Source: Macrostomum hystrix (taxonomy: Eukaryota > Platyhelminthes > Macrostomidae). Taken from it: 64,000 bases of DNA. The stretch is taken from the NCBI GenBank assembly GCA_950097015.1, contig CATNEN010000028.1, positions 558,001-622,000 of the forward strand, written 5' to 3'. The position numbers were made by a program, and so were the translations under genes. Shown piece by piece: positions 1 through 10,995 of this stretch; the first letter of the stretch is position 1; each line of letters starts with the position of its first letter. Under the pieces are notes generated by a model. The model searched no databases and was not told the origin of the DNA. It worked only from the letters and a program-made list of their open reading frames with translations.

Positions 1-1074
1 CAAGCTGAGTTTCCATGCCGACGAGAATTAGGCATTAATTATTAGCCAAGAACAGTTGAAGAGCCACTGCGCAACGGGGCAATTTCTCGGCTCCCCCTTG
101 AGTCGCTCAGTACAATTCTAGGATAGGATTGGCTTTTTCGTGTTAGAGCGTTAAAGTTCCACTTTAAGCCTCCAGCCGACAGCCGGAGGTCGCTTGTTAA
201 CAATGGCTAGCCAACAAGCAACAGTATAACCAAACACAGAAGCGCAAGGCAAGATGACAATGAATCGCGAACTACAAAATAAATTATACCATCTTTTTGA
301 GCTGTGAGTGCGAGCGAGAAAATACGTAGGCCTCCCTCCACACGGTCGTAGCTTCGATATGTATATTTTCTGATCGCCACTAAGTCAGTTAAGGTGCAAA
401 GTTGAATAGTGTACATTGTTAGTACACATTTATAACACATGATGACATATTACACATTATAGGAAGCTGATGTCCCTGTAGGTTAGCCTGCTTAAGCGTG
501 CGCAATGTTGGGCGTATGCAGGACAAGCTCTAAGCCTTCTCTTTGTGAACCGCTGAGGTACAAATTGCGTTGCGTAAGTCGGACAGCTTCACGGTCAACA
601 TCACACTGAACACTTAAGGCACTTAAAGCAAGTGGAATGAGCTGGCTTGATGAAAGGAACAATGCAAAAAGAAATACAGGAGGGAGAGAAACTGAGAAAT
701 ACAAAAATATTGTCTGCTTTGGAGACCATGGGAGATATGTGGCAAGGGCGAGATGTCTGGACTCACGGTGGATGAATTATAAAATAGAATCCCTCTGGTG
801 AGAATTTAAAGATCTAATAGCACACTTTGTTAGTACAGTGAGTTTGTCACTCACTGTCAAATACTTGAATTCCAGCGGCTCCTCAAACCACCAGCCAATG
901 CGTCCAAATAATGGACCAATCAAATTCTGTGAGTCTAACCACCACCTCTAGAAATAAAAAATATTTGATACAAAAGTTACAAAGAATGAGAGACGTCTGT
1001 CAGGATTTTTAAACACATGAAGAAGGAAGGGAATAACTCATGACGTTCGATTAGAAACTAAACTTGCTAAAAAG
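1..1074. other. Intergenic, no gene recognised
   Basis: Region upstream of the first channel gene. Only short unconvincing open frames are present on the minus strand (207-440 and 492-704), with no family resemblance and no good splice context. The last 100 bases are A-rich and may be 5' untranslated leader of the gene at 1075. Confidence 0.5.
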
Positions 1075-3096
1075 ATGAACGATCAGACTGTGGATCATCA
1101 TCAGCAGCAGCAAAACAGGAGAGAAGAAGAGAAACAGAACAGGATTAGAAACACGCTGGTAGCATTCGCGGGCAACACCTCGGCTCATGGCTTTGGCAAG
1201 CTGATCTCTCCACTCTGGTATATCCAAATTCTATGGCTAGTGCTTATCGTTGGAGCCTTGAGTTGTCTGGCCTACCACATGAGCACAATGATCGGCAAGT
1301 TTCTCCAGGAGCCAGTCTCCACCTCAATCACCCTGCGTGGAGTTGACTTTGTCTATCCTGGAGTCACAGTGTGCAACAAGAAGTTCCTGGCAGTCAGCGT
1401 CATGGCTGAGAAGGTGAGATCCACCTCTCCAGGCCCACCAGGACCGTCTAGCGTTGCTGATGAAGTCTGGCAGTGGAAACCGCGGTCTCAAGGATTTTTC
1501 AACAACTTAGAAAGCTTGGCTAACCTGACAGGGGAGATTGGAGTCGCCTACCTGCAGAATGTTAGTCGAGATACTTCGCTCACCTCGTCGGACTACCTAA
1601 TGAAATATGAAGACAACAAAGTCAACCTAGCTCCACTATTGATTCGAGACACTAACGGCATCGGCAACTTTGCCGAGTTCAGCCTGCACCCTGAGAAGCT
1701 GCTCATCCGTTGTCGATTCGGACCTTACGCCTGCGACATCTCTGATTTCACTATTGGGCAGATGCATGACAATCCATTTTGTATGACGCTTGACGTGAAA
1801 GGTTTTCAGGAGAAGTATCATCTCACTGTCAGCGACGTCAATTCTTACGGCCTGGAGCTGTACTTCTACTCTGACTCGAGCCAATTCAATACTCAGAACT
1901 TGATAGCAAACATGAAGAAGGCATCGGATTCTTTCTTCCGTATGAACAGTAACGGAGGCGCTGATGTGTACATTCACCAGCCGGGCGCGTATCCGGCGAC
2001 AGGCCAGAAGATTGAAGTCCCGAATGGCTGCAAGGCGAGTATGAGCGTCACCTACCAGGAGTTTCAGTTTGTTAATATTGCAAAGCGACCTTGCCTGGAT
2101 GAGTATCCGACCAGCGAAGCCAAGTACTGGCAGCGAACAGCCTCTAAAACAGATAGTAGTGTATCATTTACCTACACTAACACTGATTGCTTCTTTAAAG
2201 AGTTGCAAACTGACATCTATGAAAAATGTGGCTGTCTCTCATACGACTACCCAGTACCAAACAGCTTGAAAGCGAATGGGGTAGGACTTTGCTTGAACCT
2301 TACCCAGGCGTACATTGTGATGAACGCAAACTCTACACAGAGTTTGAATGTATCATCTCGGGAAGAATTTCTCCTGCAAGTGATCTCGGCTACAACAGGT
2401 GGGTCAGTCAGCAGTCATATTAGAGCAGCTCTCATCCGCGTCATTAAATTGTTCACTTGTGAACGAATAGCTTTCAACTTATATTCCGTCAAAGCGGCCG
2501 CTCGTTGCACGGAGCGCTGTCACTCTTCTCAGTACACGACACTGACCAGTCTGTACAACTGGCCAAGTGAAAACTCAGACCTTTTATCTGAAGATCTGCT
2601 GAAATGGCTCGATTCGAATGTCTACTATAGAAACAATGAAAGTGTTCTGAACCAGACGTTTGTGCGCGAAGTGAATCGCGGAATCTATGACATCCTGTCT
2701 CAGGTGAGAAGTCGCGGTGCGAGCGTCGGAACCAGCAACTTCTTGTCCATTCAGCTAAAAGCGGTAGACCAGTCCGGCAAAAGCACCATCATGGAGGAGT
2801 CTCTGTCCTACCAGTCATTCGACCTGCTCAGCGATATCGGTGGCATTCTCGGCCTGTACCTGGGCGTGTCCTTGCTGACACTGTGCGAGGTGATCGAGCT
2901 AGTGCTGGGCCTCGCCTACTTTATTTTCTTAGGAGCCAGGAGTCGAAGCAGAGTACAGCAGCAGCAGCAACAGCAGCAGCAGCAACAGGTAGAAAAGCGG
3001 GCAGTCGTGACTCAAGTGCAATCAATCGAACAAAAATCTGATGAGGCGGTTCTGAGTGACTTGGAAGATGACCCAGCCATCACCACGTCTGTTTAA
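1075..3096 (+). CDS. DEG/ENaC/ASIC-family sodium channel subunit, paralogue 1 (intronless)
   Basis: Predicted 673-residue subunit of an amiloride-sensitive-type cation channel; in this family three subunits assemble into a plasma-membrane pore. A short cytoplasmic N-terminus carries the conserved His-Gly gating motif (TSAHGFGKL, about residues 35-43). TM1 spans about 46-68, followed by the post-TM1 block YPGVTVCNKK (94-103). A large cysteine-rich extracellular loop includes YEKCGCLSYDYPVP and CTERCHSSQY, matching the family's CGC and C-x3-C blocks. TM2 (about 582-620) contains the selectivity-filter position G-V-S at 597-599 in place of the common GAS. The cytoplasmic tail has 11 consecutive Gln. 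Length is normal for the family and the frame is uninterrupted, so the gene looks intronless. A strong donor-like CAG|GTGAGA occurs inside the ORF near 2699 but is read through. Gating ligand unknown. Confidence 0.93.
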   Translation: MNDQTVDHHQQQQNRREEEKQNRIRNTLVAFAGNTSAHGFGKLISPLWYIQILWLVLIVGALSCLAYHMSTMIGKFLQEPVSTSITLRGVDFVYPGVTVCNKKFLAVSVMAEKVRSTSPGPPGPSSVADEVWQWKPRSQGFFNNLESLANLTGEIGVAYLQNVSRDTSLTSSDYLMKYEDNKVNLAPLLIRDTNGIGNFAEFSLHPEKLLIRCRFGPYACDISDFTIGQMHDNPFCMTLDVKGFQEKYHLTVSDVNSYGLELYFYSDSSQFNTQNLIANMKKASDSFFRMNSNGGADVYIHQPGAYPATGQKIEVPNGCKASMSVTYQEFQFVNIAKRPCLDEYPTSEAKYWQRTASKTDSSVSFTYTNTDCFFKELQTDIYEKCGCLSYDYPVPNSLKANGVGLCLNLTQAYIVMNANSTQSLNVSSREEFLLQVISATTGGSVSSHIRAALIRVIKLFTCERIAFNLYSVKAAARCTERCHSSQYTTLTSLYNWPSENSDLLSEDLLKWLDSNVYYRNNESVLNQTFVREVNRGIYDILSQVRSRGASVGTSNFLSIQLKAVDQSGKSTIMEESLSYQSFDLLSDIGGILGLYLGVSLLTLCEVIELVLGLAYFIFLGARSRSRVQQQQQQQQQQQVEKRAVVTQVQSIEQKSDEAVLSDLEDDPAITTSV

Positions 3097-4344
3097 AAGG
3101 CTAATTAATGATCTGCTTGTGATGACTCGCGAGAAATCTGTGGCGACATAAAATTTTGGTAGGGATCAGAATCGGTCGAATATTAAAGCTAACTTTTCTC
3201 TAGAAATTTTCATGGGCACTCAACCACACATTTCCAGACGAAAACCTTCAGGTGACATTTTCATAGCGCTTTTGCTTCCTTTTTCAGTGGGACTAAAATG
3301 GGACTGAAATTAAAATGACAGGATCTATATTCCAGCAACGGAACAACAAGTTGTTAACGATTGAAGGAGGCCATCAGAACATCCTGAATGACCGATCGAA
3401 TAATGCAAGTACATCAGGACAAAGTCCAAGTCCTGGAGTCCCAAACTGACGTTTGAAGATAGGTGTGATTCATCTAAAGTCCTTTAAAGTCTGCTTTGTT
3501 CGCTAAGAGTACATTCTAAGGTACAAAAAGACAATAATTATGTATCTAAGCTTTAAGCTTCTGTTTCAGATATTATTTGAATAATATTCAAAGTCTTATG
3601 TATATTAAATTACATTAAATTAAATGAAATGAAATTAAATTAAATTGCATTATATTAAATAAATATCTTGGCAGAGTTTTTTTTGCAGATTTTGGTAAGC
3701 AAATTGTTATACTGAATCGATCGATGTGCCGAGTTTAATATGCGAAAGATATTTTCGGACTTTTCTTGCTGGATTTTTACGTATTTCGTCCTGCCATTTG
3801 ATGCCGTCTCAGCACCCCACCTATATAAGTTTGAGAAGCACTACATTATCGAACTAGCCTTGCTACTACAAGTAGACAGTATCTGGGCTTATTATTCCAT
3901 GTACTCGTACTTGCTAAATTACTTGGAAAAAAGTCAATGCTATTATCATGCTGGTTGTCATGAGATAAATTAAGTATACTACTAGCAATATTCAACAGTT
4001 TTTTTTAAGTCAATCATGAATTTTTAAACACATCTCCGTGTACTTAATGAGACTAGGTAAATAGTATATTGAGTGTCGTCAACTCAGTGTTTGCAAAACG
4101 TCGTCTCAACCTGACAACTAATTAATAGGTCCTTCAAAATAATCTACCTACGCACCTGAAATGCCTAATTCTTAGCAACTAAATTAACGATAACATGAAA
4201 TTCCGAGGAATCGTTAAATAGTAATTCATTGCATAGACTTTTTATATGTATAGTTTTCGATCGAAAGTAAAAAACGACAAAAAATATTTGATAGGCAGAC
4301 AGGTGAAAATATGAATGAAACTACTTTGCAGAGTTTCGATCGCT
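3097..4344. other. Intergenic between channel gene 1 and the CAP gene 3' end
   Basis: AT-rich noncoding DNA. It contains a degenerate AAATTAAATT/ATTAAATT low-complexity stretch at about 3598-3665, within which an AATAAA-type poly(A) signal for the upstream channel gene is possible near 3656. No convincing coding exon was seen. Confidence 0.5.
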
Positions 4345-7300
4345 TCAATCATCATCCTTCCGCGTGACAATCAGCATATCATTCAGCTTCTCGCTTTGGT
4401 CATTCAAATAGACCAGCCCGACTCGATGGGTCTCGACCCTGTTGAACACCCGGGTCTGTCGAATCAGGTGTGACAAGCGATAGTTGACTTTTAAAGTTTG
4501 CAGATGTTCGGGGCCGCAGTTCGAACCCTCCGGGATGCTGCCTGGAGATAAGAATATTTGGTAGACAAAACAGTTAGAGAGATTGTATTTGAGAACAAAA
4601 AACTAACAGCAAGACAATCCACTCGAAGCAACACAAGTCAGACCAGCAGCTGCGTGAGTCATATCAAAGCAGGCCCTGGTTCTTATCACCCAGTGTCTGT
4701 CTTTTCAATCTGATGAGTTTTTAACAGTAAAACTACCAACAACTAACCTGACAATTATTTTGTGTTGCACCCTAACGGAGCAGCGCAAGCACACGAAACT
4801 CAAATACAAAGGCCAACTTTTTGTTGCGCATCTTCTGAAACAATAATCAAGTCGCCGGCTCTTCAGACCGTCGATATATTCAATGGTTCTGGCCGAAAGT
4901 CAGATTTTTCCAATACGAGCTAATTGTATTTCATACACTCCTATACACTAATTAGCACTGCGCCTCAGCGCGGCCTTGCCCAGGCCTTCAAACTTTATCA
5001 GCATGTCACCCGAATGTGCCTGCATCATCTCCATCTACGGTGGTCACCTACCTTTATCTAGACGGACTGCTGAACCTTCAAGGGCTACAACAGGTGGAAC
5101 TAGTCCACTATGGACACCGTGACGTGAATTTCTCCAATTTCACTGATCAAGCCTAAATATTAGGCGCAGCTCAAACACAGGACACCATCACCTAGTCTGT
5201 CAACCAATCAGTCACCACCCAACGCTGTTAGCATTCAGGCGCTGCCAAAAAAATTCACGGAGGAATTCCCCTCTCCCCTTGGTATAAAAACGGGTCGCAA
5301 GATGGCTTGGTAGTCCTACTGTTAATAGGAAACGTAGAGAAATTGTATGTTATGATTTTAGTTTCCTGGTTTACCGTATGAAAACGGTCGTTAGAGACTA
5401 TTTTGTCTGAAATTGCCGAGGGATGAATATTGCCTATTTTAAAGGACTCTCTCAAGGGAGAGCGGGACATCAGTCACCAGAGGGAGGGACACCAGACGCC
5501 AGAGGGAGGGACATCAGACACCAGAGGGAGGGACACCAGACACCAGAGGGAGGGACACCAGACACCAGAGGGAGGGACACCAGACACCAGAGGGATGGAC
5601 ACCAGACACCAGAGGGAGGGACACCAGACACCAGAGGGATGGACACCAGACACCAGAGGGAGGGACACCAGACACCAGAGGGAGGGACACCAGAGGGAGG
5701 GAAACTATTTGCCAGAGCTTTGCGATTCAATTCGTATTCCATAGCTACCCTCAACAGCATATTGCAGCTCTACTAGACAAATAACATATTTGCAAACTCC
5801 AGTTACGCTAGCTTGGTAGGATAAATAGACTGCGTAGACAATCGATTGGTGCATGTATGAGAGACAAGTGCGAAGTATGACTCAAGTGTATGTGGTTTCA
5901 GGACTCAGCAGAAACATTCTTTTGCTTGCTAAGAAACAAGACTGGCACTGAAGAGATAAAAAGAATTTTAGTATACCTGCATGCTTATTCAATAAAAGCC
6001 GGTAGTACCACGTATTCGTCTAGGAATTCTGACAAAAAGCCGAGTGAAGATCTAATGCAAAGAATCATCACAGGCTGTGTCAACAATCTGAATATAAGAG
6101 AGACTTCAAACTGATGCCCGTACGGAGAGTTGTGACTTGTTTCTCGCAAACCTGGAGGCATGGCTTCAGCAAACACTAACAGTTCCGAATCAGAAAATTC
6201 AAAGCATAGAGAGCGAGATGAAGAAAAGAGAGTTAGAAGTACGCTGATAGCATTCGCTGCAAACACCTCAGCTCACGGCATTGGCAAGCTGATCTCTCCG
6301 CTCTGGTACGTTCAGGCATTGTGGCTTGTGCTCATCCTGGGAGCTTTGAGCTGCTTAGCTTATCACATGAGCACAATGATAGACAAGTTCCTCCAAGAGC
6401 CAGTGTCCACCTCCATCACCCTGCGTGGAGTCAGCTATATCTATCCTGGTGTCACGATCTGCAACAAGAAATTCCTGTCTGTGAGCGCAATGGCACAGAA
6501 GTCCAGTAAAACCTCTGGCGGCCCCGGTCCCCCGGATGCCATCAACGTCTCCGACCAGATTTGGTCCTGGACTGCAGTCTCGATTGACTTCTTCAAGAAG
6601 CTGAGGGGACTCAACGATCTCATCAACCAAGTCGGTCAAGCGAATCTGCAGAGAATGAATGCAGACGTAGCACTTTCTTCATCCAAATACCTGATGGAGA
6701 ATTACGACTTAAAGAGCAACTTGGCTCCCTTGACGCTTCGAGACACGGATGGCATGGCTAGTTTCACTGATTTCGGCCTGCACCCTAAGAAGCTGCTCAT
6801 CAGCTGCCGATTTGGTCCCAATGCATGCGACATCTCTGACTTCACCATTGGGCAGATGCATGACAATCCGTACTGCATCACATTTAACGTAAGCAGCGTT
6901 CAAGTTAAGAACGACCTCACAAGCAATGACGTCAACTCGTACCAATTGGAACTGTACTTCTACACAGACTCGAGCCAGTTCAATGCACAGAACTTGATAC
7001 CCGAGTTGCAGATCGGCTCCGATCCATTCTTTCACATGAACAGCAATGGTGGGGCCGACGTGTATGTTCACCATCCCGGCGCGTATCCGGGGACAGGCGA
7101 GAAGATCCAGGTCCCGAACGGCTTCGAGGCAAAAATCAGCGTCAACTACCAGGAGTTCCAATTTGTGAACATTTGGAAACGGCCGTGCCTCGACTCGTAT
7201 CCAGCTGACTCAATCGAATATTGGCAGAGCTCAACACCTGGCTCTGAAAGCAGCGCCACGTACGCCTTAACTAACAAGGATTGCTTCTACACGCTGCTTC

Positions 7301-9772
7301 AGTCTCGAATCTACGAGCGGTGCGGGTGTCTCTCGTACGACTATCCCGTGCCAAAAAAGCTTATGGGTAAAAAGGCCAACTTGTGCTTGAATATCACACA
7401 ATCTTACATAGAAGTGAACAGGAACACTACTCAGAGCTTGAATGTGTCTTCGGCTAATAATTTTATCGCTCAGATGGTGGCCACCGTAAGACAACGCAGG
7501 ACCGTCAGCTCCGACATTGAGGCAGCTCTGCTACGCATCCTTGATCTTTTTCGGTGCGAGCGCATCGCAATCGGTGCAAATTTAGTTAGAGCGGCTTCAG
7601 ACTGCACGGAGCGCTGCCACTCTTCTCAGTACACTACGCAGACCAACTTGTACACCTGGCCCAGCCAAAATCCCGACCTTTTATCCGGAGATCTGCTCAA
7701 GTGGCTCGATTCGAATGTCTACTATCGAAACAATGAAAGTGTTCTGAACCAGACGTTTGTGCGCGAAGTGAATCGCGGAATCTATGACATCCTGTCTCAG
7801 GTGAGAAGTCGCGGTGCGAGCGTCGGAACCAGCAACTTCTTGTCCATTCAGCTAAAAGCGGTAGACCAGTCCGGCAAAAGCACCATCATGGAGGAGTCTC
7901 TGTCCTACCAGTCATTCGACCTGCTCAGCGATATCGGTGGCATTCTCGGCCTGTACCTGGGCGTGTCCTTGCTGACACTGTGCGAGGTGATCGAGCTAGT
8001 GCTGGGCCTCCTCTACTTTGTTGTCTTAGAAATCAGAACACGGCGCTGGTCGCAGCAGCACCAGCAGCAGCACCAGCAGCAGCAGGCGCATAGACAGAAG
8101 AGAACAAATACTGGCGTAATCCAAGTGCAGCCAATGGTGGCTGAGGAGTAACATATCTTTGAGCATAGCGAGCAAAGCTTTGTTTGGTCTGAGAATACTG
8201 TATAATATTGCATAGATTCATGGCTTGCTTAAATCCTTCTAGATTAAATAATAAGAGTTGAGATTACACCTTACTGATCCAGGTCGCAAATACTTTAAGA
8301 ATTATGCATAAACTATTCGTAGAAATCGTTTATAAACCTTTTCATCAGCACCCGAAAGTAAATAATGAAAATAAATATTGAGTGGGCACGAAAACTTTCT
8401 CAGTTTATGAATAAAAGCAACAAAAATGTTTGTAACTTACAGTTAAGATTTCGCTTCACATACGACACGTCTGGTGGTATCTTTTCGGCTAGAAGACTTT
8501 TTATAGTCGCCGAATGCTGCAGTTCCACCTCTTGAACCTGTTCGCTGAAGCCGGAAATGAGTAAGTCGGTATTGGTCGGCAGCATTGGTTTAAAATGGGC
8601 CACAGCGTACACCGCCGTGGATGATTTTGACACCGAGAAGCCGAAGCCGCAGTAGCGAGTCTTCGGCCATACCAGCTGTAGAAAATTCACTGAAACCAGT
8701 TTCCGATTCGGTCTTGACTACAATGTACGTAGTCCGGTTAAACATCGAAGCTTTTGAACTCATTCACACAGCCAGCCATCAAATAATGTACAAGGAGACC
8801 ATACACTCCGATAGTCGTGTGACTTGTGTATTGATATCCCTCGGGATGGAAAACTCCCCGCTAACTATGTACATTGAGCGACAGACTGACGCCCCCTTCT
8901 TCCTTTCGTCCCCTTACTATGTACATTGAGCGACTGACTGATGCCCCCTTCTTCCTTTAGTCCCCTAACTATGTAGATTGAGCGACAGACTGACGCCCCC
9001 TTCTTCCTTTCGTCCCCTAACTATGTACATTGAGCGACTGACTGACGCCCTCTTCTTCCTTTAGTCCCCTAACTATGTACATTGAGCGACTGACTGACGC
9101 CCTCTTCTTCCTTTAGTCCCCTAACTATGTACATTGAGCGACTGACTGACGCCCTCTTCTTCCTTTAGTCCCCTAACTATGTACATTGAGCGACCGACTG
9201 ACGCCCTCTTCTTCCTTTAGTCCCCTAACTATGTACATTGAGCGACTGACTGACGACTCATCTTTCTCTCGTTCTTTAGCTATGTTAAACTGAAAATATT
9301 CAATTTATAATACAATGAATACAGTTTTAACCTGGTCTGCAGATCTCAGGCAACTGGATACCCTTGAACTCGAGCGCTTCATCAAACCACGTATCAATAA
9401 CTGCAGAGCCTACAGATGTTTTTTGAACGAACTGTGTTAATACGCTCGTAAATTAATCTCTTCATTTTACGAGCGTAGTTATGCCAATTAATAATTAATC
9501 AGCAGAAAAAAATAATCACCGCTAAATGATATGAACTTTTCAGAGAACAGCCGGCAAATGCATACGCCGATTCCAAACTTTGAGGACTGCGAGTCTGACT
9601 GCATCACGTCCAACGCAGCGAGGGTGTCCGCCCAGTCCTGCGCACCACTGTAGGAGCTGGCCACGTGCTCCGGCCGGAGAATGAGGCTGAGGCGCAGCTT
9701 CAGCGGTGGAGCGCAGAAAAGTCGCCGAATTTCGTTGACGCGTTCCAAACATTCTAAGTTAAATTTTTCCAT
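4345..9772 (-). CDS. CAP-superfamily (GAPR-1/SCP-like) protein, four exons
   Basis: Exons on the minus strand: 9772-9520, 9409-9332, 8689-8441 and 4541-4345. All three introns are phase 1, and the total of 777 nt gives 258 residues plus stop. Exon 1 reads ERVNEIRRLFCAPPLKLRL then AQDWADTLA, close to the GAPR-1 signature (HNEYR..HGAPPLKL, AQ.WAE.LA). Exon 2 has IDTWFDEALEF, equivalent to WYSEIKNY. Exon 3 has NFLQLVWPKT and YAVAHFKP, equivalent to HFTxxVW and FVVARYxPAG. No signal peptide is visible, as in the cytosolic Golgi-associated GAPR-1 group. The His residues that usually line the CAP cavity are replaced. Exon 4 adds about 65 residues beyond the domain, so the C-terminus is longer than in GAPR-1. 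The join across the 3.9-kb last intron rests on phase and good splice sites (T|GTAAGT donor, TCTCCAG acceptor) and is the least certain part. The intron holds the channel gene at 6160-8151. Confidence 0.7.
5169..5336 (+). repeat. Dispersed repeat, copy A (inverted copy at 37162-37327)
   Basis: About 170 bases closely match the reverse complement of 37162-37327, including the shared runs CAACCAATCAGTCACCACCC and TTGGTATAAAA. The conserved TATAAAA could be a promoter inside a solo LTR or another short element, but no ends or target duplications could be defined. Confidence 0.7.
5463..5703 (+). repeat. Minisatellite, 22-bp unit, about 10 copies
   Basis: Units of the form AGAGGGAGGGACACCAGACA plus CC in tandem, with point variants. 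The array lies in the last intron of the CAP gene. Both strands are open in several frames, which is an artefact of the repeat. Confidence 0.9.
6160..8151 (+). CDS. DEG/ENaC/ASIC-family sodium channel subunit, paralogue 2 (intronless)
   Basis: A 663-residue paralogue of the gene at 1075-3096, in the same orientation. It has the same architecture: His-Gly motif in TSAHGIGKL, TM1 (WYVQALWLVLILGALSCLA), post-TM1 block YPGVTICNKK, loop motifs YERCGCLSYDYPVP and CTERCHSSQY, and TM2 with G-V-S at the filter position. The tail is rich in Gln and His. The first two thirds differ clearly from paralogue 1, but 7727-8010 is identical at nucleotide level to 2630-2913, a sign of recent gene conversion covering the region before TM2 and most of TM2. 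The gene lies within the last intron of the oppositely oriented CAP gene. Together with paralogue 1 it could form a heteromeric channel; that is inference. Confidence 0.93.
   Translation: MASANTNSSESENSKHRERDEEKRVRSTLIAFAANTSAHGIGKLISPLWYVQALWLVLILGALSCLAYHMSTMIDKFLQEPVSTSITLRGVSYIYPGVTICNKKFLSVSAMAQKSSKTSGGPGPPDAINVSDQIWSWTAVSIDFFKKLRGLNDLINQVGQANLQRMNADVALSSSKYLMENYDLKSNLAPLTLRDTDGMASFTDFGLHPKKLLISCRFGPNACDISDFTIGQMHDNPYCITFNVSSVQVKNDLTSNDVNSYQLELYFYTDSSQFNAQNLIPELQIGSDPFFHMNSNGGADVYVHHPGAYPGTGEKIQVPNGFEAKISVNYQEFQFVNIWKRPCLDSYPADSIEYWQSSTPGSESSATYALTNKDCFYTLLQSRIYERCGCLSYDYPVPKKLMGKKANLCLNITQSYIEVNRNTTQSLNVSSANNFIAQMVATVRQRRTVSSDIEAALLRILDLFRCERIAIGANLVRAASDCTERCHSSQYTTQTNLYTWPSQNPDLLSGDLLKWLDSNVYYRNNESVLNQTFVREVNRGIYDILSQVRSRGASVGTSNFLSIQLKAVDQSGKSTIMEESLSYQSFDLLSDIGGILGLYLGVSLLTLCEVIELVLGLLYFVVLEIRTRRWSQQHQQQHQQQQAHRQKRTNTGVIQVQPMVAEE
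8856..9253 (+). repeat. Minisatellite, about 52-bp unit, about 7 copies
   Basis: Tandem units contain CTATGTACATTGAGCGACTG and CTTCTTCCTTTAGTCCCC. The array occupies most of the intron between exons 2 and 3 of the CAP gene. Confidence 0.9.
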
Positions 9773-10995
9773 TCTTTACTACTCAGTTCTTGTAGCTATC
9801 ACCAATGGATAAGCGCGAAAATTTCTTTGCTGGCTCGCTGCGTAAGGCTTTTTACATCCAATTTTACCCGTTTTATCTTTTGGACGGCTCAGTGCCATAG
9901 ACGATTCGGTTGCTTCCGGTTTCAAAATAGAAAAAGACCAACGCTTTACTTTTTTCCAAGACTAAGGGACACTGAACACACACAGAGACCGACTGGACAC
10001 TAAACACATTCAGAGACTGACTGGACACTAAACACATTCAGAGACTGACTGGACACTAAACACATTCAGAGACTGACTGGACACTAAACACATTCAGAGA
10101 CTGACTGGACACTAAACACACACAGAGACTGACTGGACACTAAACACACACAGAGACTGACTGGACACTAAACACATTCAGAGACATTCAGAGACTGACT
10201 AGATACAAAACACACACAGAGACTGACTAGACACTAAACACATTCAGAGACTGACTGGACACTAAACACACACAGAGACTGACTGGACACTTAACACATT
10301 CAGAGACTGACTGGACACTTAACACACACAGAGACTGACTGGACACTAAACACATTCAGAGACTGACTAGATAGAGGACGCATTCAGAGACTGACTAGAT
10401 AGAGGACGCATTCAGAGACTGACTAGATAGAGGACGCATTCAGAGACTGACTAGATAGAGGACGCATTCAGAGACTGACTAGATAGAGGACGCATTCAGA
10501 GACTGACTAGATAGAGGACGCAATCAGAGACTGACTAGATAGAGGACGCATTCAGAGACTGACTAGATAGAGGACGCATTCAGAGACTGACTAGATAGAG
10601 GACGCATTCAGAGACTGACTAGATAGAGGACGCATTCAGAGACTGACTAGATAGAGGACGCATTCATACGAGTAGACTGACTGGTCAGTGGAGTGAAGTA
10701 GCTGGACTTTCATTTTTAAGTAATATAAATTTTAGCATGGCGAAAAATATAGCGAAAGGCCTGAAAATGCGCTTGTTTAAAGCGGTACATTCGTTCTATT
10801 TAACTGATCGGGGGACAAAATAAAAAGCAAGGTAACTAATTAGTTTTCTGTGTGTGTGTAACAGGTAAAACTTAATAAAAATGACAGAAAGCATGAGTGA
10901 TTAGTGATAGAGTGAAAATGTGAATCAAACAGAAAACGTGAAAAATAGAAAAAACTCAGCAATCTGAAATCTTGCATGCTGCGTCCGCGATTTCC
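9773..10995. other. Region between CAP gene 5' end and TARP-like gene 3' end
   Basis: Probable divided promoter and 3' flank. The centre is filled by the 28-bp array at 9968-10668. The remaining unique DNA (9773-9967 and 10669-10995) shows no coding signal. Confidence 0.5.
9968..10668 (+). repeat. Bipartite minisatellite, 28-bp unit
   Basis: The first half (to about 10365) repeats GAGACTGACTGGACACTAAA plus CACATTCA with CACACA variants. The second half (about 10366-10668) repeats GAGACTGACTAGATAGAGGA plus CGCATTCA almost without variation. Both halves keep a 28-bp period and the GAGACTGACT core. Confidence 0.92.

Noticed and set aside
2699-2706. Strong splice donor-like CAG|GTGAGA inside the channel ORF (and the same at 7796-7803)
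   Set aside because: The reading frame and family motifs continue unbroken through it in both paralogues.
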